64,000 nucleotides of DNA, taken from assembly GCF_011516635.5 (NCBI RefSeq), contig NZ_CP096255.1, positions 6,756,501 to 6,820,500 on the forward strand, given 5' to 3'. Below, one piece after another: positions 46,520 through 54,487 of the stretch (position 1 is the first letter of the stretch; each line of letters starts with the position of its first letter). The position numbers were made by a program, and so were the translations under genes. Source of the DNA: Bradyrhizobium barranii subsp. apii (GTDB lineage: Bacteria; Pseudomonadota; Alphaproteobacteria; Rhizobiales; Xanthobacteraceae). The notes under the pieces were generated by a model. That model was not told the origin of the DNA and made no database searches. It saw only the letters and a program-made list of their open reading frames with translations.

Positions 46520-47287
46520 TTAGCTCTTCACCAGCACCGGGCCAGTGCCCTGCGGACGCTCATTCTCCATGAGGATGCCGAGGCGTTTTGCGACTTCGGT
46601 GTAGGCCTCGAGCAGGCCACCGAGATCCCTGCGGAAGCGGTCCTTGTCGAGTTTCTCGTTCGACTTGATGTCCCACAGACGGCAGCTGTCCGGCGAAATC
46701 TCGTCGGCGACGATGATCCGCATCATCTCGTTTTCGAACAGCCGGCCGCACTCCATCTTGAAGTCGACGAGGCGGATGCCGATGCCGAGGAAGAGGCCGG
46801 TGAGGAAATCGTTGACGCGGATGGCGAGCGCCATGATGTCGTCGATCTCCTGGGGCGTGGCCCAGCCGAACGCGGTGATGTGCTCTTCCGACACCATGGG
46901 GTCGTTGAGCTGATCGTTCTTGTAATAGAACTCGATGATCGACCGGGGCAGCTGCGTGCCCTCCTCGATGCCGAGGCGCTGCGACAGCGAGCCGGCGGCA
47001 ACGTTCCGCACCACCACTTCGAGCGGCACGATCTCGACCTCGCGAATCAACTGCTCGCGCATGTTGAGGCGGCGGATGAAATGGGTCGGCACCCCGATGT
47101 CGTTGAGATGCTGAAACAGGTACTCCGAGATCCGGTTGTTGAGGACACCCTTGCCCTCGATCACCTGATGCTTTTTCGCATTGAACGCGGTGGCGTCATC
47201 CTTGAAGTGCTGGATCAGGGTACCGGGCTCCGGGCCTTCGTAAAGAACCTTTGCCTTGCCTTCATAAATACGACGCCGACGGCTCAT
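46520..47287 (-). CDS. purC: Phosphoribosylaminoimidazole-succinocarboxamide synthase
   Basis: 255 aa from ATG 47287 (MSRRRRIYEGKAKVLYEG), the family norm; a second ATG 10 codons upstream is possible. Converts CAIR plus aspartate to SAICAR with ATP. Motifs: RRIYEGKAKVLYEGPEPGT, EIVPLEVVVRNVAAGSL and ADEISPDSCRLWD. First gene of the purC-purS pair. The 320-nt region upstream is shared with the divergent ATPase zeta gene. Confidence 0.97.
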   Translation of the reverse strand: MSRRRRIYEGKAKVLYEGPEPGTLIQHFKDDATAFNAKKHQVIEGKGVLNNRISEYLFQHLNDIGVPTHFIRRLNMREQLIREVEIVPLEVVVRNVAAGSLSQRLGIEEGTQLPRSIIEFYYKNDQLNDPMVSEEHITAFGWATPQEIDDIMALAIRVNDFLTGLFLGIGIRLVDFKMECGRLFENEMMRIIVADEISPDSCRLWDIKSNEKLDKDRFRRDLGGLLEAYTEVAKRLGILMENERPQGTGPVLVKS

Positions 47288-47514
47288 GGGGATGTACCGT
47301 GTTTTGTTGAAATCCATGTATTTGGTGTGCTCCGGTTACCAGGCTACGACCCACAGCGGAGCTGCCGTGAACGGCTGGGAACCCGTCTATAACCCCTTGG
47401 AAACAGAACGGGAACCAAACCTTCAGGCAACCTATCCGATTGGCTGTCCCAGCACAATCGATCCGGCCGCCCGGCATCAACTTATACCGTCTTGCCTGCG
47501 GCTTAACGGCTCGT

Positions 47515-47543
47515 TGTTTTGCCGATTCGTGCCCCCTATCTAG
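47515..47543 (+). promoter_or_regulatory. Possible promoter for the DUF1476 gene, in the 320-nt purC/DUF1476 spacer
   Basis: TTGTTT (47515-47520) and TATCTA (47538-47543) are spaced by exactly 17 nt and lie 65 nt before the ATG at 47608. The rest of the divergent spacer (47288-47607) holds no ORF or strong hairpin that I could identify. Confidence 0.45.
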
Positions 47544-47607
47544 GCATGCGCCGGGGCCGTCGCAACGATGGCCACCGGATTCAGTCAGCAGGGAATTGGA
47601 AAAAGGC

Positions 47608-47931
47608 ATGAGCAGTTTGGACAAGCGCGAGGAAGGCTTCGAGAAGAAGTTCGCCCTCGACGAGGAGCAGAAATTCAAGGCGGAAGCCCGCCGCAACCGG
47701 CTGCTCGGCCTTTGGGCCGCCGAGAAGCTCGGCATCACCGGCGAGGCCGCCACCGCCTACGCCAAGGAAGTGGTCGCGGCCGATTTCGAGGAGGCCGGCG
47801 ATGCCGACGTCCTGCGCAAGGTCATGGCCGATTTCGCCGCCAAGAACGTCGCCATCACCGAGCAGGCGATTCGCGCCAAGATGAGCGAATTGATCGCCGT
47901 GGCCGCGGCCGAGGTGAAGGCGGGCAAATAG
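47608..47931 (+). CDS. F1-ATPase zeta-type inhibitor (DUF1476)
   Basis: 107 aa from ATG 47608 with AAAAGG ahead. Begins MSSLDKREEGFEKKFALDEE, the typical DUF1476 start; all helical, charged, with EARRNRLLGLWAAEKLGI and DADVLRKVMADFAAKNVAI. DUF1476 proteins of alphaproteobacteria are the zeta subunit, which inhibits F1-ATPase when the proton motive force falls. No other ATP synthase genes are near. A perfect hairpin follows. Confidence 0.9.
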   Translation: MSSLDKREEGFEKKFALDEEQKFKAEARRNRLLGLWAAEKLGITGEAATAYAKEVVAADFEEAGDADVLRKVMADFAAKNVAITEQAIRAKMSELIAVAAAEVKAGK

Positions 47932-47945
47932 GCGAATAGGGAGCG

Positions 47946-47978
47946 GCGAGTAGCGAATGAACCCCATTCGCTACTCGC
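47946..47978. terminator. Hairpin between DUF1476 and cyanase genes
   Basis: GCGAGTAGCGAAT (47946-47958) and ATTCGCTACTCGC (47966-47978) are perfect 13-nt reverse complements with a 7-nt loop, between convergent genes. Suits a bidirectional terminator, though no long T run follows. Confidence 0.6.
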
Positions 47979-47990
47979 GATTCGTGTCCC

Positions 47991-48479
47991 TCACCCCTCC
48001 TTGAAGCCGTATTCCGGCACGTTGCCGCTGGCGCCGTAATATTTGTACGGCAGGAACTTGCCGCTCATGGTGATCTTGACGCGGTCGCCCTTCGGGTTGG
48101 CAACGCGTTCCATGGCCATGTCGAAGTCGATCGCCGACATGATGCCGTCGCCGAATTCCTCCTCGATCAGCGCCTTCCACGCCGGACCGTTGACCATCAC
48201 CATCTCGTAGAAGCGATAGATCAGCGGATCGGTCGGCGGCATCGGCGTGCCGATGCCGCGCATCGGCACCTCGTTGAGCATCGCGGTCTCGGCCTTCGAC
48301 AGGCCGAACAGCTCGCCGGCATTGGCGGCCTGCGGTTTCGTCAGCTTCATCTGGCCGAGAATCGCACCGACGATCAGCACCTCGGAATAGCCGCCGACCT
48401 TGTCGCAGATGTGTTTCCAGCTCCAGCCGTTCTCGCGCTTGATGTCGAGCAGCTTTTCGGTGAGGTCTTCGCGTTTCAT
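47991..48479 (-). CDS. cynS: Cyanate hydratase (cyanase)
   Basis: 162 aa from ATG 48479 (MKREDLTEKLLDIKRENG), slightly longer than the E. coli enzyme. Hydrolyses cyanate with bicarbonate to ammonia and CO2. The active-site Arg, Glu and Ser of the family lie in LIYRFYEMVMVNGPAWKAL and GDGIMSAIDFDM. Cytosolic, a decamer in the family. No cynT/cynR next to it. Confidence 0.95.
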   Translation of the reverse strand: MKREDLTEKLLDIKRENGWSWKHICDKVGGYSEVLIVGAILGQMKLTKPQAANAGELFGLSKAETAMLNEVPMRGIGTPMPPTDPLIYRFYEMVMVNGPAWKALIEEEFGDGIMSAIDFDMAMERVANPKGDRVKITMSGKFLPYKYYGASGNVPEYGFKEG

Positions 48480-48568
48480 GTCAGGGTCTCCCTTGGCCAG
48501 GCATCGTGTCACATCGTTTGTGCCGCTTTGGGAGGCACGAAACATGCCAATAAATGAGGCTTGAGGCG

Positions 48569-50137
48569 TCACCGCCTCGACCTCCCCTCACGCGGTAAAG
48601 CCTCCGTGAACCGCTTGATCGCCTCGAGCACCGGCTGCTGATCGCCGGCAAAGAACCAATGGTCATTGCCGTCGAGCTCGACGAATTCTGCACCGGTGAT
48701 CCGGCTCGCGATGTCGCGCCCGGCCGCGATCCGCACGGCCTTGTCGTCCCGACGATGCAGCACCAGCGTCGGCACCGCAATCCGCGCCAGAAGGTGTCGC
48801 ACGTCGGCGTCGCGAAAGGCCTCGAGCACGGCGGAGATGCCGCCTGGACTGGACGCCGCGCGCAACAGCCCCGCCCACCAGGCGCGCGCTTGCGGATCAT
48901 TGGCCATGCTCGGCGCGAAGGCTTCGATCCCGACCGGGCCGCCCCATTGCGCAATCAGGTGCTTGCTCCAGGCGTCATACTGGCTGGCGCGCAGCGCGTG
49001 CGGATAGTCCTCCGACCAGCAGCCCTTGGCCAGTGCGCCGAACAGGATGAGTCCGGCCACATGGCGGGATTCCTCGACCGCAAATTTGATGCAGGCCGGC
49101 CCGCATTCGGATGCGCCGAACAGCACGACGCGGCGCGAGTCCGCCGCCCGCAGCACCGTGCCGATATCTTCCGCGGTGACGTCGATGCCGGGGGCCGATC
49201 CGACCCGGTCGGACAGGCCGATGCCGCGGCGATCGAAAACGATCAGCCGCCCAAACCTCATCAACGAGGCCAGAAACGTCCGGCTCGCAGGGTTCTCCCA
49301 GGCGCGCTCCACATGCGAGACGAAGCCGGGCATGACCAGGATGTCGAGCGGACCGCTGCCATAGGTCTGATACGCCAGATGCACGCCGGCGCCCTTCACG
49401 TAGCGTGTCGCTGGAAGAGCATCACGCAGCGGCGCGGCCGCGCGGCTCATGAGCGCCTCAGTCTCGGCTTCCGGCGCGACGCCAAGCTCGTCGCGCAGCC
49501 GCTGCGCAAGTGCCGCATGATGTCGTTCCGCCGCGCTTCGGTCGCCGGCCAGCAGCAGGCTGCGGATCAGGTGCCGGCCATACACCTCGCTGAGCGGATC
49601 GAGCTCGACCAGACGGCCCGCATGCACTGTCGCGGCGAGATGATCGCCCGCGGCATTCCTGTCCTGCACCAGACGCTCGAGCGCCTGCACGAGCCGCCCC
49701 CGCAGCGCCTCGCGGCGAAAGAATGCCCAATCGGCGAGCTCAGGACAGTCGTCCGGAGAAAAGCCCGCCAGGAAGTCGCCGCGATAAATCCGGCAAGCCG
49801 CTTCAAAGTCGCCGCGATCGCAGGCGCGCTCGAACCGATGCGAGTCGATCTTCAACTCGACCTCCGGAGACCAACGCAAGCTCGTGCGGTCGGTCTCGAA
49901 AACCGCCAGGCCGAGCGTGAGCTCGACGCGGTGAAGCAGACGCCGCAATCGTGCAAGGCCCGTCTCGCGGGGAGTCTCGGGCCATAGCAGCGTGGCGATG
50001 ACGTCGCGCGCGACGGGGCCTTTGGCTTCCGCGAGATAGACCAGCAGCGCAAGCCCCTTGCGCAAGTTCAGCTTGATCGGGCGGCCGTCGGCATGGACCT
50101 CGGGGAACCCGAACGTGCCAAGCGAAAAGGCCGTCAT
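48569..50137 (-). CDS. SARP/BTAD regulator fused to an alpha/beta hydrolase
   Basis: 522 aa. N-terminal winged-helix (about 1-95, FGFPEVHADGRPIKLNLRKGLALLVYLA then ETGLARLRRLLHRV), BTAD helical domain (about 96-235), and an alpha/beta hydrolase (about 245-515) with FDRRGIGLSD, nucleophile Ser343 in GASECG and C-terminal His in GNDHWFF. The elbow reads GASEC rather than GxSxG; this GxSExG variant also occurs in hydrolase domains fused to adenylate cyclases or regulators. A one-component regulator with an enzyme-like sensory domain is likely. Ligand and targets unknown. Divergent from the MddA-like gene. Confidence 0.8.
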   Translation of the reverse strand: MTAFSLGTFGFPEVHADGRPIKLNLRKGLALLVYLAEAKGPVARDVIATLLWPETPRETGLARLRRLLHRVELTLGLAVFETDRTSLRWSPEVELKIDSHRFERACDRGDFEAACRIYRGDFLAGFSPDDCPELADWAFFRREALRGRLVQALERLVQDRNAAGDHLAATVHAGRLVELDPLSEVYGRHLIRSLLLAGDRSAAERHHAALAQRLRDELGVAPEAETEALMSRAAAPLRDALPATRYVKGAGVHLAYQTYGSGPLDILVMPGFVSHVERAWENPASRTFLASLMRFGRLIVFDRRGIGLSDRVGSAPGIDVTAEDIGTVLRAADSRRVVLFGASECGPACIKFAVEESRHVAGLILFGALAKGCWSEDYPHALRASQYDAWSKHLIAQWGGPVGIEAFAPSMANDPQARAWWAGLLRAASSPGGISAVLEAFRDADVRHLLARIAVPTLVLHRRDDKAVRIAAGRDIASRITGAEFVELDGNDHWFFAGDQQPVLEAIKRFTEALPREGRSRR

Positions 50138-50285
50138 GGAGATCCTCCCTCCCCGGTCGGCGCCCCCGGGGGACGCGCAGGGGACGGTCCAGCGATAGCA
50201 GTCAAGCCAGATCGAGCCCGCTCGCCAGCGAGCGGTTCAGGCTCCTGAATGCGGCACCGCCGCCATCGGCACAATAGGAAAAACC

Positions 50286-51035
50286 ATGTTCGCGCGCCTC
50301 GCAATCCTGCTCTACGCCATCGTGAGCTACGCCGTCTTCACGGCTTCATTCCTCTACGCGCTCGGTTTCGTCGGCAATTATGTCGTGCCCAAGTCAATCG
50401 ACACGTCGATCGACGTCGGCGCGCCTGTGAATTTGGGTGAGGCCATCGTCGTCAATCTGCTGCTGATGAGCCTGTTTGCCATCCAGCACAGCGTCATGGC
50501 ACGCCCGGCCTTCAAACGCTGGTCGGCCAAATTTCTTCCAGTGGCCTGCCAGCGCAGCACCTATGTGCTGCTCTCCAGCCTGATCCTCCTGCTGCTGTTC
50601 TGGCAGTGGCGTCCGATCCCGGCGCCGATCTGGCAGGCCAGCGGCATTACGGCGTGGCTCCTGACCGGCGTACATTGGCTCGGCTGGCTGATCGCGTTCG
50701 CCTCGACCTACATGATCGATCATTTCGATCTGTTCGGCCTGCGCCAGGCTCTCGTCGCGTTGCGCGGAGCCGAGATATCAGGTCAATCCTTCCGGACGCC
50801 ACTGCTCTACAAGATCGTGCGGCATCCGCTCATGCTGGGCTTTCTGCTCGCGTTCTGGGCGACGCCCGAGATGACCGCCGGCCATCTGCTGTTCGCGATC
50901 GCGAACACGGCCTACATCCTGGTCGCCCTGCAGTTCGAGGAGCGGGACCTGATCGCCGAGTTCGGCGCGACCTATCAGGACTATCGCCGGCGCGTTCCGA
51001 TGCTGTTGCCGCGCATTTTCGGAGCGCCCCGATGA
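50286..51035 (+). CDS. MddA-like methanethiol S-methyltransferase (isoprenylcysteine methyltransferase superfamily)
   Basis: 249 aa with five or six membrane segments. LFAIQHSVMARPAFKRW, STYVLLSSLILLLLFWQW, and the C-terminal VRHPLMLGFLLAFWATPEMTAGHLL with EERDLIAEFGATYQDYRRRVPML match NnrU/ICMT-type membrane methyltransferases and in particular the MddA group, which makes dimethylsulphide from methanethiol using SAM. The assignment to MddA rather than a related member is probable but not certain. Overlaps the next gene by 4 nt (ATGA). Confidence 0.72.
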   Translation: MFARLAILLYAIVSYAVFTASFLYALGFVGNYVVPKSIDTSIDVGAPVNLGEAIVVNLLLMSLFAIQHSVMARPAFKRWSAKFLPVACQRSTYVLLSSLILLLLFWQWRPIPAPIWQASGITAWLLTGVHWLGWLIAFASTYMIDHFDLFGLRQALVALRGAEISGQSFRTPLLYKIVRHPLMLGFLLAFWATPEMTAGHLLFAIANTAYILVALQFEERDLIAEFGATYQDYRRRVPMLLPRIFGAPR

Positions 51036-52009
51036 AAGCGGTTCTGTGCAATTCGTTCACTGGCCCTGCGGATCTGCACCTCGGTGAGATCGCTACGCCG
51101 CGGCCTGCCGGCGACGAGATCCTCATCGACGTCCACGCGGCGTCCGTGAGCTTCATGGACCAGTTGCTGGTCTCGGGCCTCTACCAGATGCGGCCGGCGA
51201 CGCCCTTCGTGCCCGGCACGGAAGCTTCCGGCGTCGTCGTCGCGGTCGGCGACAAGGTCACGACATTTGCCCCCGGCGATCGCGTGGCGTGCAGTGCCTG
51301 GACCGGCGGCTACGCCGAACGGATGATCGCGAAGGAATCGAAGAGCGTGCGGCTGCCTGATGGCGTCGCGTTCGAAGCCGGGGCGACGGTGCTGCATAAT
51401 TACGGCACGGCCTATTACGCGCTGGCCGAGCGGGCACGGGCTCAGCGCGGGGAAACACTGTTGGTCACGGGCGCGGCCGGCGGGGTTGGACTCGCCGCCG
51501 TCGACCTCGGGCGTCATCTCGGCCTGCGCGTCATCGCCGGTGTCGGCTCCGACGACAAGGCCGACCTGGTGCGCGGTTACGGCGCCAGCGAGGTCATCAA
51601 CTATCGCAGCGAGGACCTGCGCAACCGGATCAAGTCGATCACATCGGGAGACGGCATTGATATCGGCTTCGACAATGTCGGCGGCGCGATTTTCGAGCAG
51701 ATAGCCCGATCGATGAAGTGGGGCGGACGGCTGATGCCGATCGGCTTCACCAGCGGCGAGATTCCACAGATCCCGATGAACCTGCCTCTCCTGAAAAATT
51801 ACGCCATCATCGGCGTCTTTGTCGGCGCCTGGGCGGAGAAATTCTCCGCGGAAGCCGCGCGCATGAATGATACGCTGATGCAATTGCTGGCCGACGGAAA
51901 TATCCGCCCGCACATCGATCGCGTCCTCCCTTTGGAGGAGGCTGGCGACGCCATGCGCGCCGTCGCCAATCGCACGGTTCAGGGACGAATTGTCCTCAAG
52001 ATCAGGTAG
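51032..52009 (+). CDS. NADPH:quinone oxidoreductase (zeta-crystallin-like)
   Basis: 325 aa from ATG 51032, which overlaps the upstream stop. Zinc-independent MDR family: MKAVLCNSFTGPADL, FVPGTEASGVVVAVGDKV, the NADPH-binding GAAGGVGLAAVDLG and GYGASEVINY. Reduces quinones or enones with NADPH. Co-translated with the MddA-like methyltransferase, suggesting a shared sulfur or redox context (inference). Followed 33 nt later by the hot-dog-like gene. Confidence 0.9.
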   Translation: MKAVLCNSFTGPADLHLGEIATPRPAGDEILIDVHAASVSFMDQLLVSGLYQMRPATPFVPGTEASGVVVAVGDKVTTFAPGDRVACSAWTGGYAERMIAKESKSVRLPDGVAFEAGATVLHNYGTAYYALAERARAQRGETLLVTGAAGGVGLAAVDLGRHLGLRVIAGVGSDDKADLVRGYGASEVINYRSEDLRNRIKSITSGDGIDIGFDNVGGAIFEQIARSMKWGGRLMPIGFTSGEIPQIPMNLPLLKNYAIIGVFVGAWAEKFSAEAARMNDTLMQLLADGNIRPHIDRVLPLEEAGDAMRAVANRTVQGRIVLKIR

Positions 52010-52042
52010 GCTGGGCCCGACGAGGAAGAGAGAATAAAGCCG

Positions 52043-52798
52043 ATGCCTCAGATCATCATCGACAAGCGCTTTTGCGGTCCTCCGAACTCCGGGAACGGCG
52101 GCTATGTCTGCGGCCGGCTGGCCCGCCACATTTCCGGCGGCGCCGAGGTGACGCTGCGCGCACCGCCTCCCCTGGACAAGCCGCTCGATGCTGTCGCTAC
52201 GGACGACGGCACATGGGAGCTTCGCGACGGCGCCAAGGTCGTCGCGACCGGGCGAGCGGCAAGCGTCGAGCTCGCGCGCGTAGAGACAGCGAGCTTGCAG
52301 GAAGCACGCGCGGCCGAATTGCTGGCGCTGTTCAAGCCGCACGAGCATCCGCTGCCGAACTGTTTCGTCTGCGGTCCCGCAAGAGCGAAAGGCGACGGCC
52401 TGCGCATTTTCGCCGGATCGCTCGGACGTCGGGCGCAAAGCCCCGTTCTCGCGGCGAGCTGGACGCCAGATCCAAATCTGGCCGCCGAGGACGGCCTGGT
52501 TGCGCCAGAATTTCTCTGGTCGGCGCTCGATTGTCCCACCGGCTTTGCCTGCAATTGCGATCAGCAGAGCGCGACCTTCGACAAGACGCCACTGCTGCTG
52601 GGCCGGATGTCGGCACGGATTGAAGCCCGGCCGCGCCCCGGCGACCACTGCATCATCACAGCCTGGCCAACCGGCCGCGACGGCCGCAAGCGTACGGCCG
52701 AGGCCGCGCTCCACGATGAAACCGGGAAGTTGCTGGCCGTGGCCCGTATGACATGGATTGCGGTGGAACGCGAGGTGCAGCTCGGGCGTACTTCGTAG
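52043..52798 (+). CDS. Hot-dog-fold-like protein of unknown function
   Basis: 251 aa. It opens IIIDKRFCGPPNSGNGGYVCGRLARHI, a pattern seen in double hot-dog proteins, and contains CFVCGPARAKGDGLRIFAG (two Cys) near the middle and APEFLWSALDCPTGFA in the second half. A thioesterase or acyl-CoA-binding function is a family-level guess; no enzyme residue is certain. Its TAG stop at 52796-52798 is supplied by the first bases of the repeat element that follows. Probably the third gene of the MddA/quinone-reductase operon. Confidence 0.65.
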   Translation: MPQIIIDKRFCGPPNSGNGGYVCGRLARHISGGAEVTLRAPPPLDKPLDAVATDDGTWELRDGAKVVATGRAASVELARVETASLQEARAAELLALFKPHEHPLPNCFVCGPARAKGDGLRIFAGSLGRRAQSPVLAASWTPDPNLAAEDGLVAPEFLWSALDCPTGFACNCDQQSATFDKTPLLLGRMSARIEARPRPGDHCIITAWPTGRDGRKRTAEAALHDETGKLLAVARMTWIAVEREVQLGRTS

Positions 52799-52922
52799 GG
52801 TGGGCAAAGGCGCGAAGCGCCGTGCCCACCACCTCTATCTTAGCTCCGTTGAGCGACATGGTGGGCACGCTTCCGCCTGCGCTCTTCGAGCTACGGCGGA
52901 CAAGTCGCTTTGCCCTCCCTAC
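52795..52922. mobile_element. MITE-like element, copy 1
   Basis: 128 bp with imperfect terminal inverted repeats (GTAGGGTGGGCAAAG and CTTTGCCCTCCCTAC). It matches the element at 54355-54482 base for base with 14 differences by hand count and no gaps. Non-coding. The pair brackets the diguanylate cyclase. No transposase here. The remainder of the 311-nt gap (52923-53109) shows nothing recognisable. Confidence 0.75.
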
Positions 52923-53109
52923 CTCTAATCACGCAACACATCCGTCGCCGCACCTTCGGCCTGCACCAATCCGCATTCTCCTGCACGCCCGCGGCCGCGC
53001 TTGCGACGGTTTACCTTGCGTCAAGCACGCCCGGCAATCGATGGCTGTCTTAAAAGGCTGTTAGGAGCGGTCATCGTTGTTGGCGCCCGGAATACGGGGA
53101 CGCTCTGCA

Positions 53110-54318
53110 ATGCAATCGGACGAGGGACTCTACAGTGCGCCACGCTGGCGCCTGACACGCTGGCTCGCCGAGCCGGGGCTAGGTGTTCCCGACGACATCC
53201 GCGCCGCGCTCATTGTCCAGCTCTATGGATCGCTGCCGGTTTTTGCTGCCGGCGCCGTCAACACCATTGCCGTCGCCGCCGTGATCGCTGGCCGCAAGCA
53301 GACTGCACCATTCATTGTCTGGCTGGTCATGGAGATCGCGATCTGCCTGGCCCGCCTCGCCGTGCTCGTCAGCGCGCATCGCAGGGCGCGTGCCCACCGC
53401 CCGACGCCGACCGACCTTCATCTCCTGCTCGCGGTCGCCTGGAGCGCCAGCGTTGGATTTGGCGTCGTTGCCAGCCTGGCCAGCGGGGACTGGGTCGTCG
53501 CCATGCTGGCCTCGCTCTCGGCGGCGGCGATGGTTGGCGGCATCTGCTTCCGCAATTTCGGCGCGCCGCGGCTGGCCGGGACCATGATCCTGCTGAGCCT
53601 CGGTCCCATCATCCCCGGCGCTGCGTTCGCCGGCGAGCCGCTGTTCTACATCGTCTACCTCCAGGTGCCGATGTATCTGGCCGCGATGACGGCCGCCGCC
53701 TTCCGCCTCAATCGGATGCTGATCACCACCATGCGCGCCGAACGCGAGAACAGCCATCGCGCACATCATGATGCACTCACGGGGCTGCTCAATCGCGCGG
53801 GCTTCGTCGAGGCACTCAGCGCCAGACTTGGAGCCCACGCCGAACGACGGTTCGCTGTGATGTTCTTCGATCTCGACGACTTCAAACCGGTCAACGACAC
53901 GTTCGGACATGCGGCGGGCGACGAGGTGCTGAAAGCGGTGGCCGGGCGCGTGCGCCGGGCGCTGCCGGACGGCGCGGTGGTCGCCCGGATGGGCGGCGAC
54001 GAGTTCGTCGTGCTCGTCGACGGCGTCACGGCCGAAATGGCCCAGGAGGCGGGATACCGCCTCATCAGCGAGGTTGCCGTCTCCTATGAGCTCGGCGGCG
54101 AGGTGCGCGCCGGTGTCGGCGCCAGCGTCGGCATTGCGATGTCGCCGGATCATGGCGCCGAAGTCGAGGAATTGCTCGCGGTCGCCGATGCAGCACTTTA
54201 CGAGGCGAAGTCTGGCGGCAAATCGCGTTGCTGCCTGGCCTCGGTCGAGACCAACCTCGCCGCGTTACGTCGCCTCCAGCAGAGCGGCCCGAAAGCCCCG
54301 GTCGCAAGCGCCGCCTGA
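53110..54318 (+). CDS. Membrane-bound diguanylate cyclase (GGDEF)
   Basis: 402 aa from ATG 53110; a TTG 11 codons upstream is also open. Six hydrophobic segments in the first 220 residues form a membrane input domain of unknown type. The C-terminal GGDEF domain has HHDALTGLLNRAGF, FDLDDFKPVNDTFGHAAGDEVL and the active site MGGDEFVVL; an RxxD inhibitory site is not obvious. Makes cyclic di-GMP. The gene is bracketed by two directly repeated MITE-like elements. Confidence 0.9.
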   Translation: MQSDEGLYSAPRWRLTRWLAEPGLGVPDDIRAALIVQLYGSLPVFAAGAVNTIAVAAVIAGRKQTAPFIVWLVMEIAICLARLAVLVSAHRRARAHRPTPTDLHLLLAVAWSASVGFGVVASLASGDWVVAMLASLSAAAMVGGICFRNFGAPRLAGTMILLSLGPIIPGAAFAGEPLFYIVYLQVPMYLAAMTAAAFRLNRMLITTMRAERENSHRAHHDALTGLLNRAGFVEALSARLGAHAERRFAVMFFDLDDFKPVNDTFGHAAGDEVLKAVAGRVRRALPDGAVVARMGGDEFVVLVDGVTAEMAQEAGYRLISEVAVSYELGGEVRAGVGASVGIAMSPDHGAEVEELLAVADAALYEAKSGGKSRCCLASVETNLAALRRLQQSGPKAPVASAA

Positions 54319-54354
54319 CGCAGTACGACTAACGCACCCCACAAGCGCGATCTC

Positions 54355-54482
54355 GTAGGGTGGACAAAGGCGCGTAGCGCCGTGCCCACGACTTCTGTCT
54401 TGGCTTTGTCGAGCGACATGTTGAGCACGCTTCCGCCTCCGCTCTTCGAGCTACGGCGGACAAGTCGCTTTGCCTACCCTAC
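54355..54482. mobile_element. MITE-like element, copy 2
   Basis: Second copy of the 128-bp element, with terminal repeats GTAGGGTGGACAAAG and CTTTGCCTACCCTAC. It lies between the diguanylate cyclase and the TrmJ-DUF559 gene, and is in direct orientation to copy 1 (offset 1560 bp). Confidence 0.75.
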
Positions 54483-54487
54483 GAGAC

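Noticed and set aside
47288..47607. Possible 6S RNA or other ncRNA between purC and the DUF1476 gene
   Set aside because: I could not draw the extended bulged hairpin of 6S RNA, and no conserved block was recognised; a divergent promoter region explains the space.
52795..54482. Composite transposon carrying the diguanylate cyclase
   Set aside because: No transposase, no target-site duplication seen, and the elements are short; described as MITE-like repeats only.
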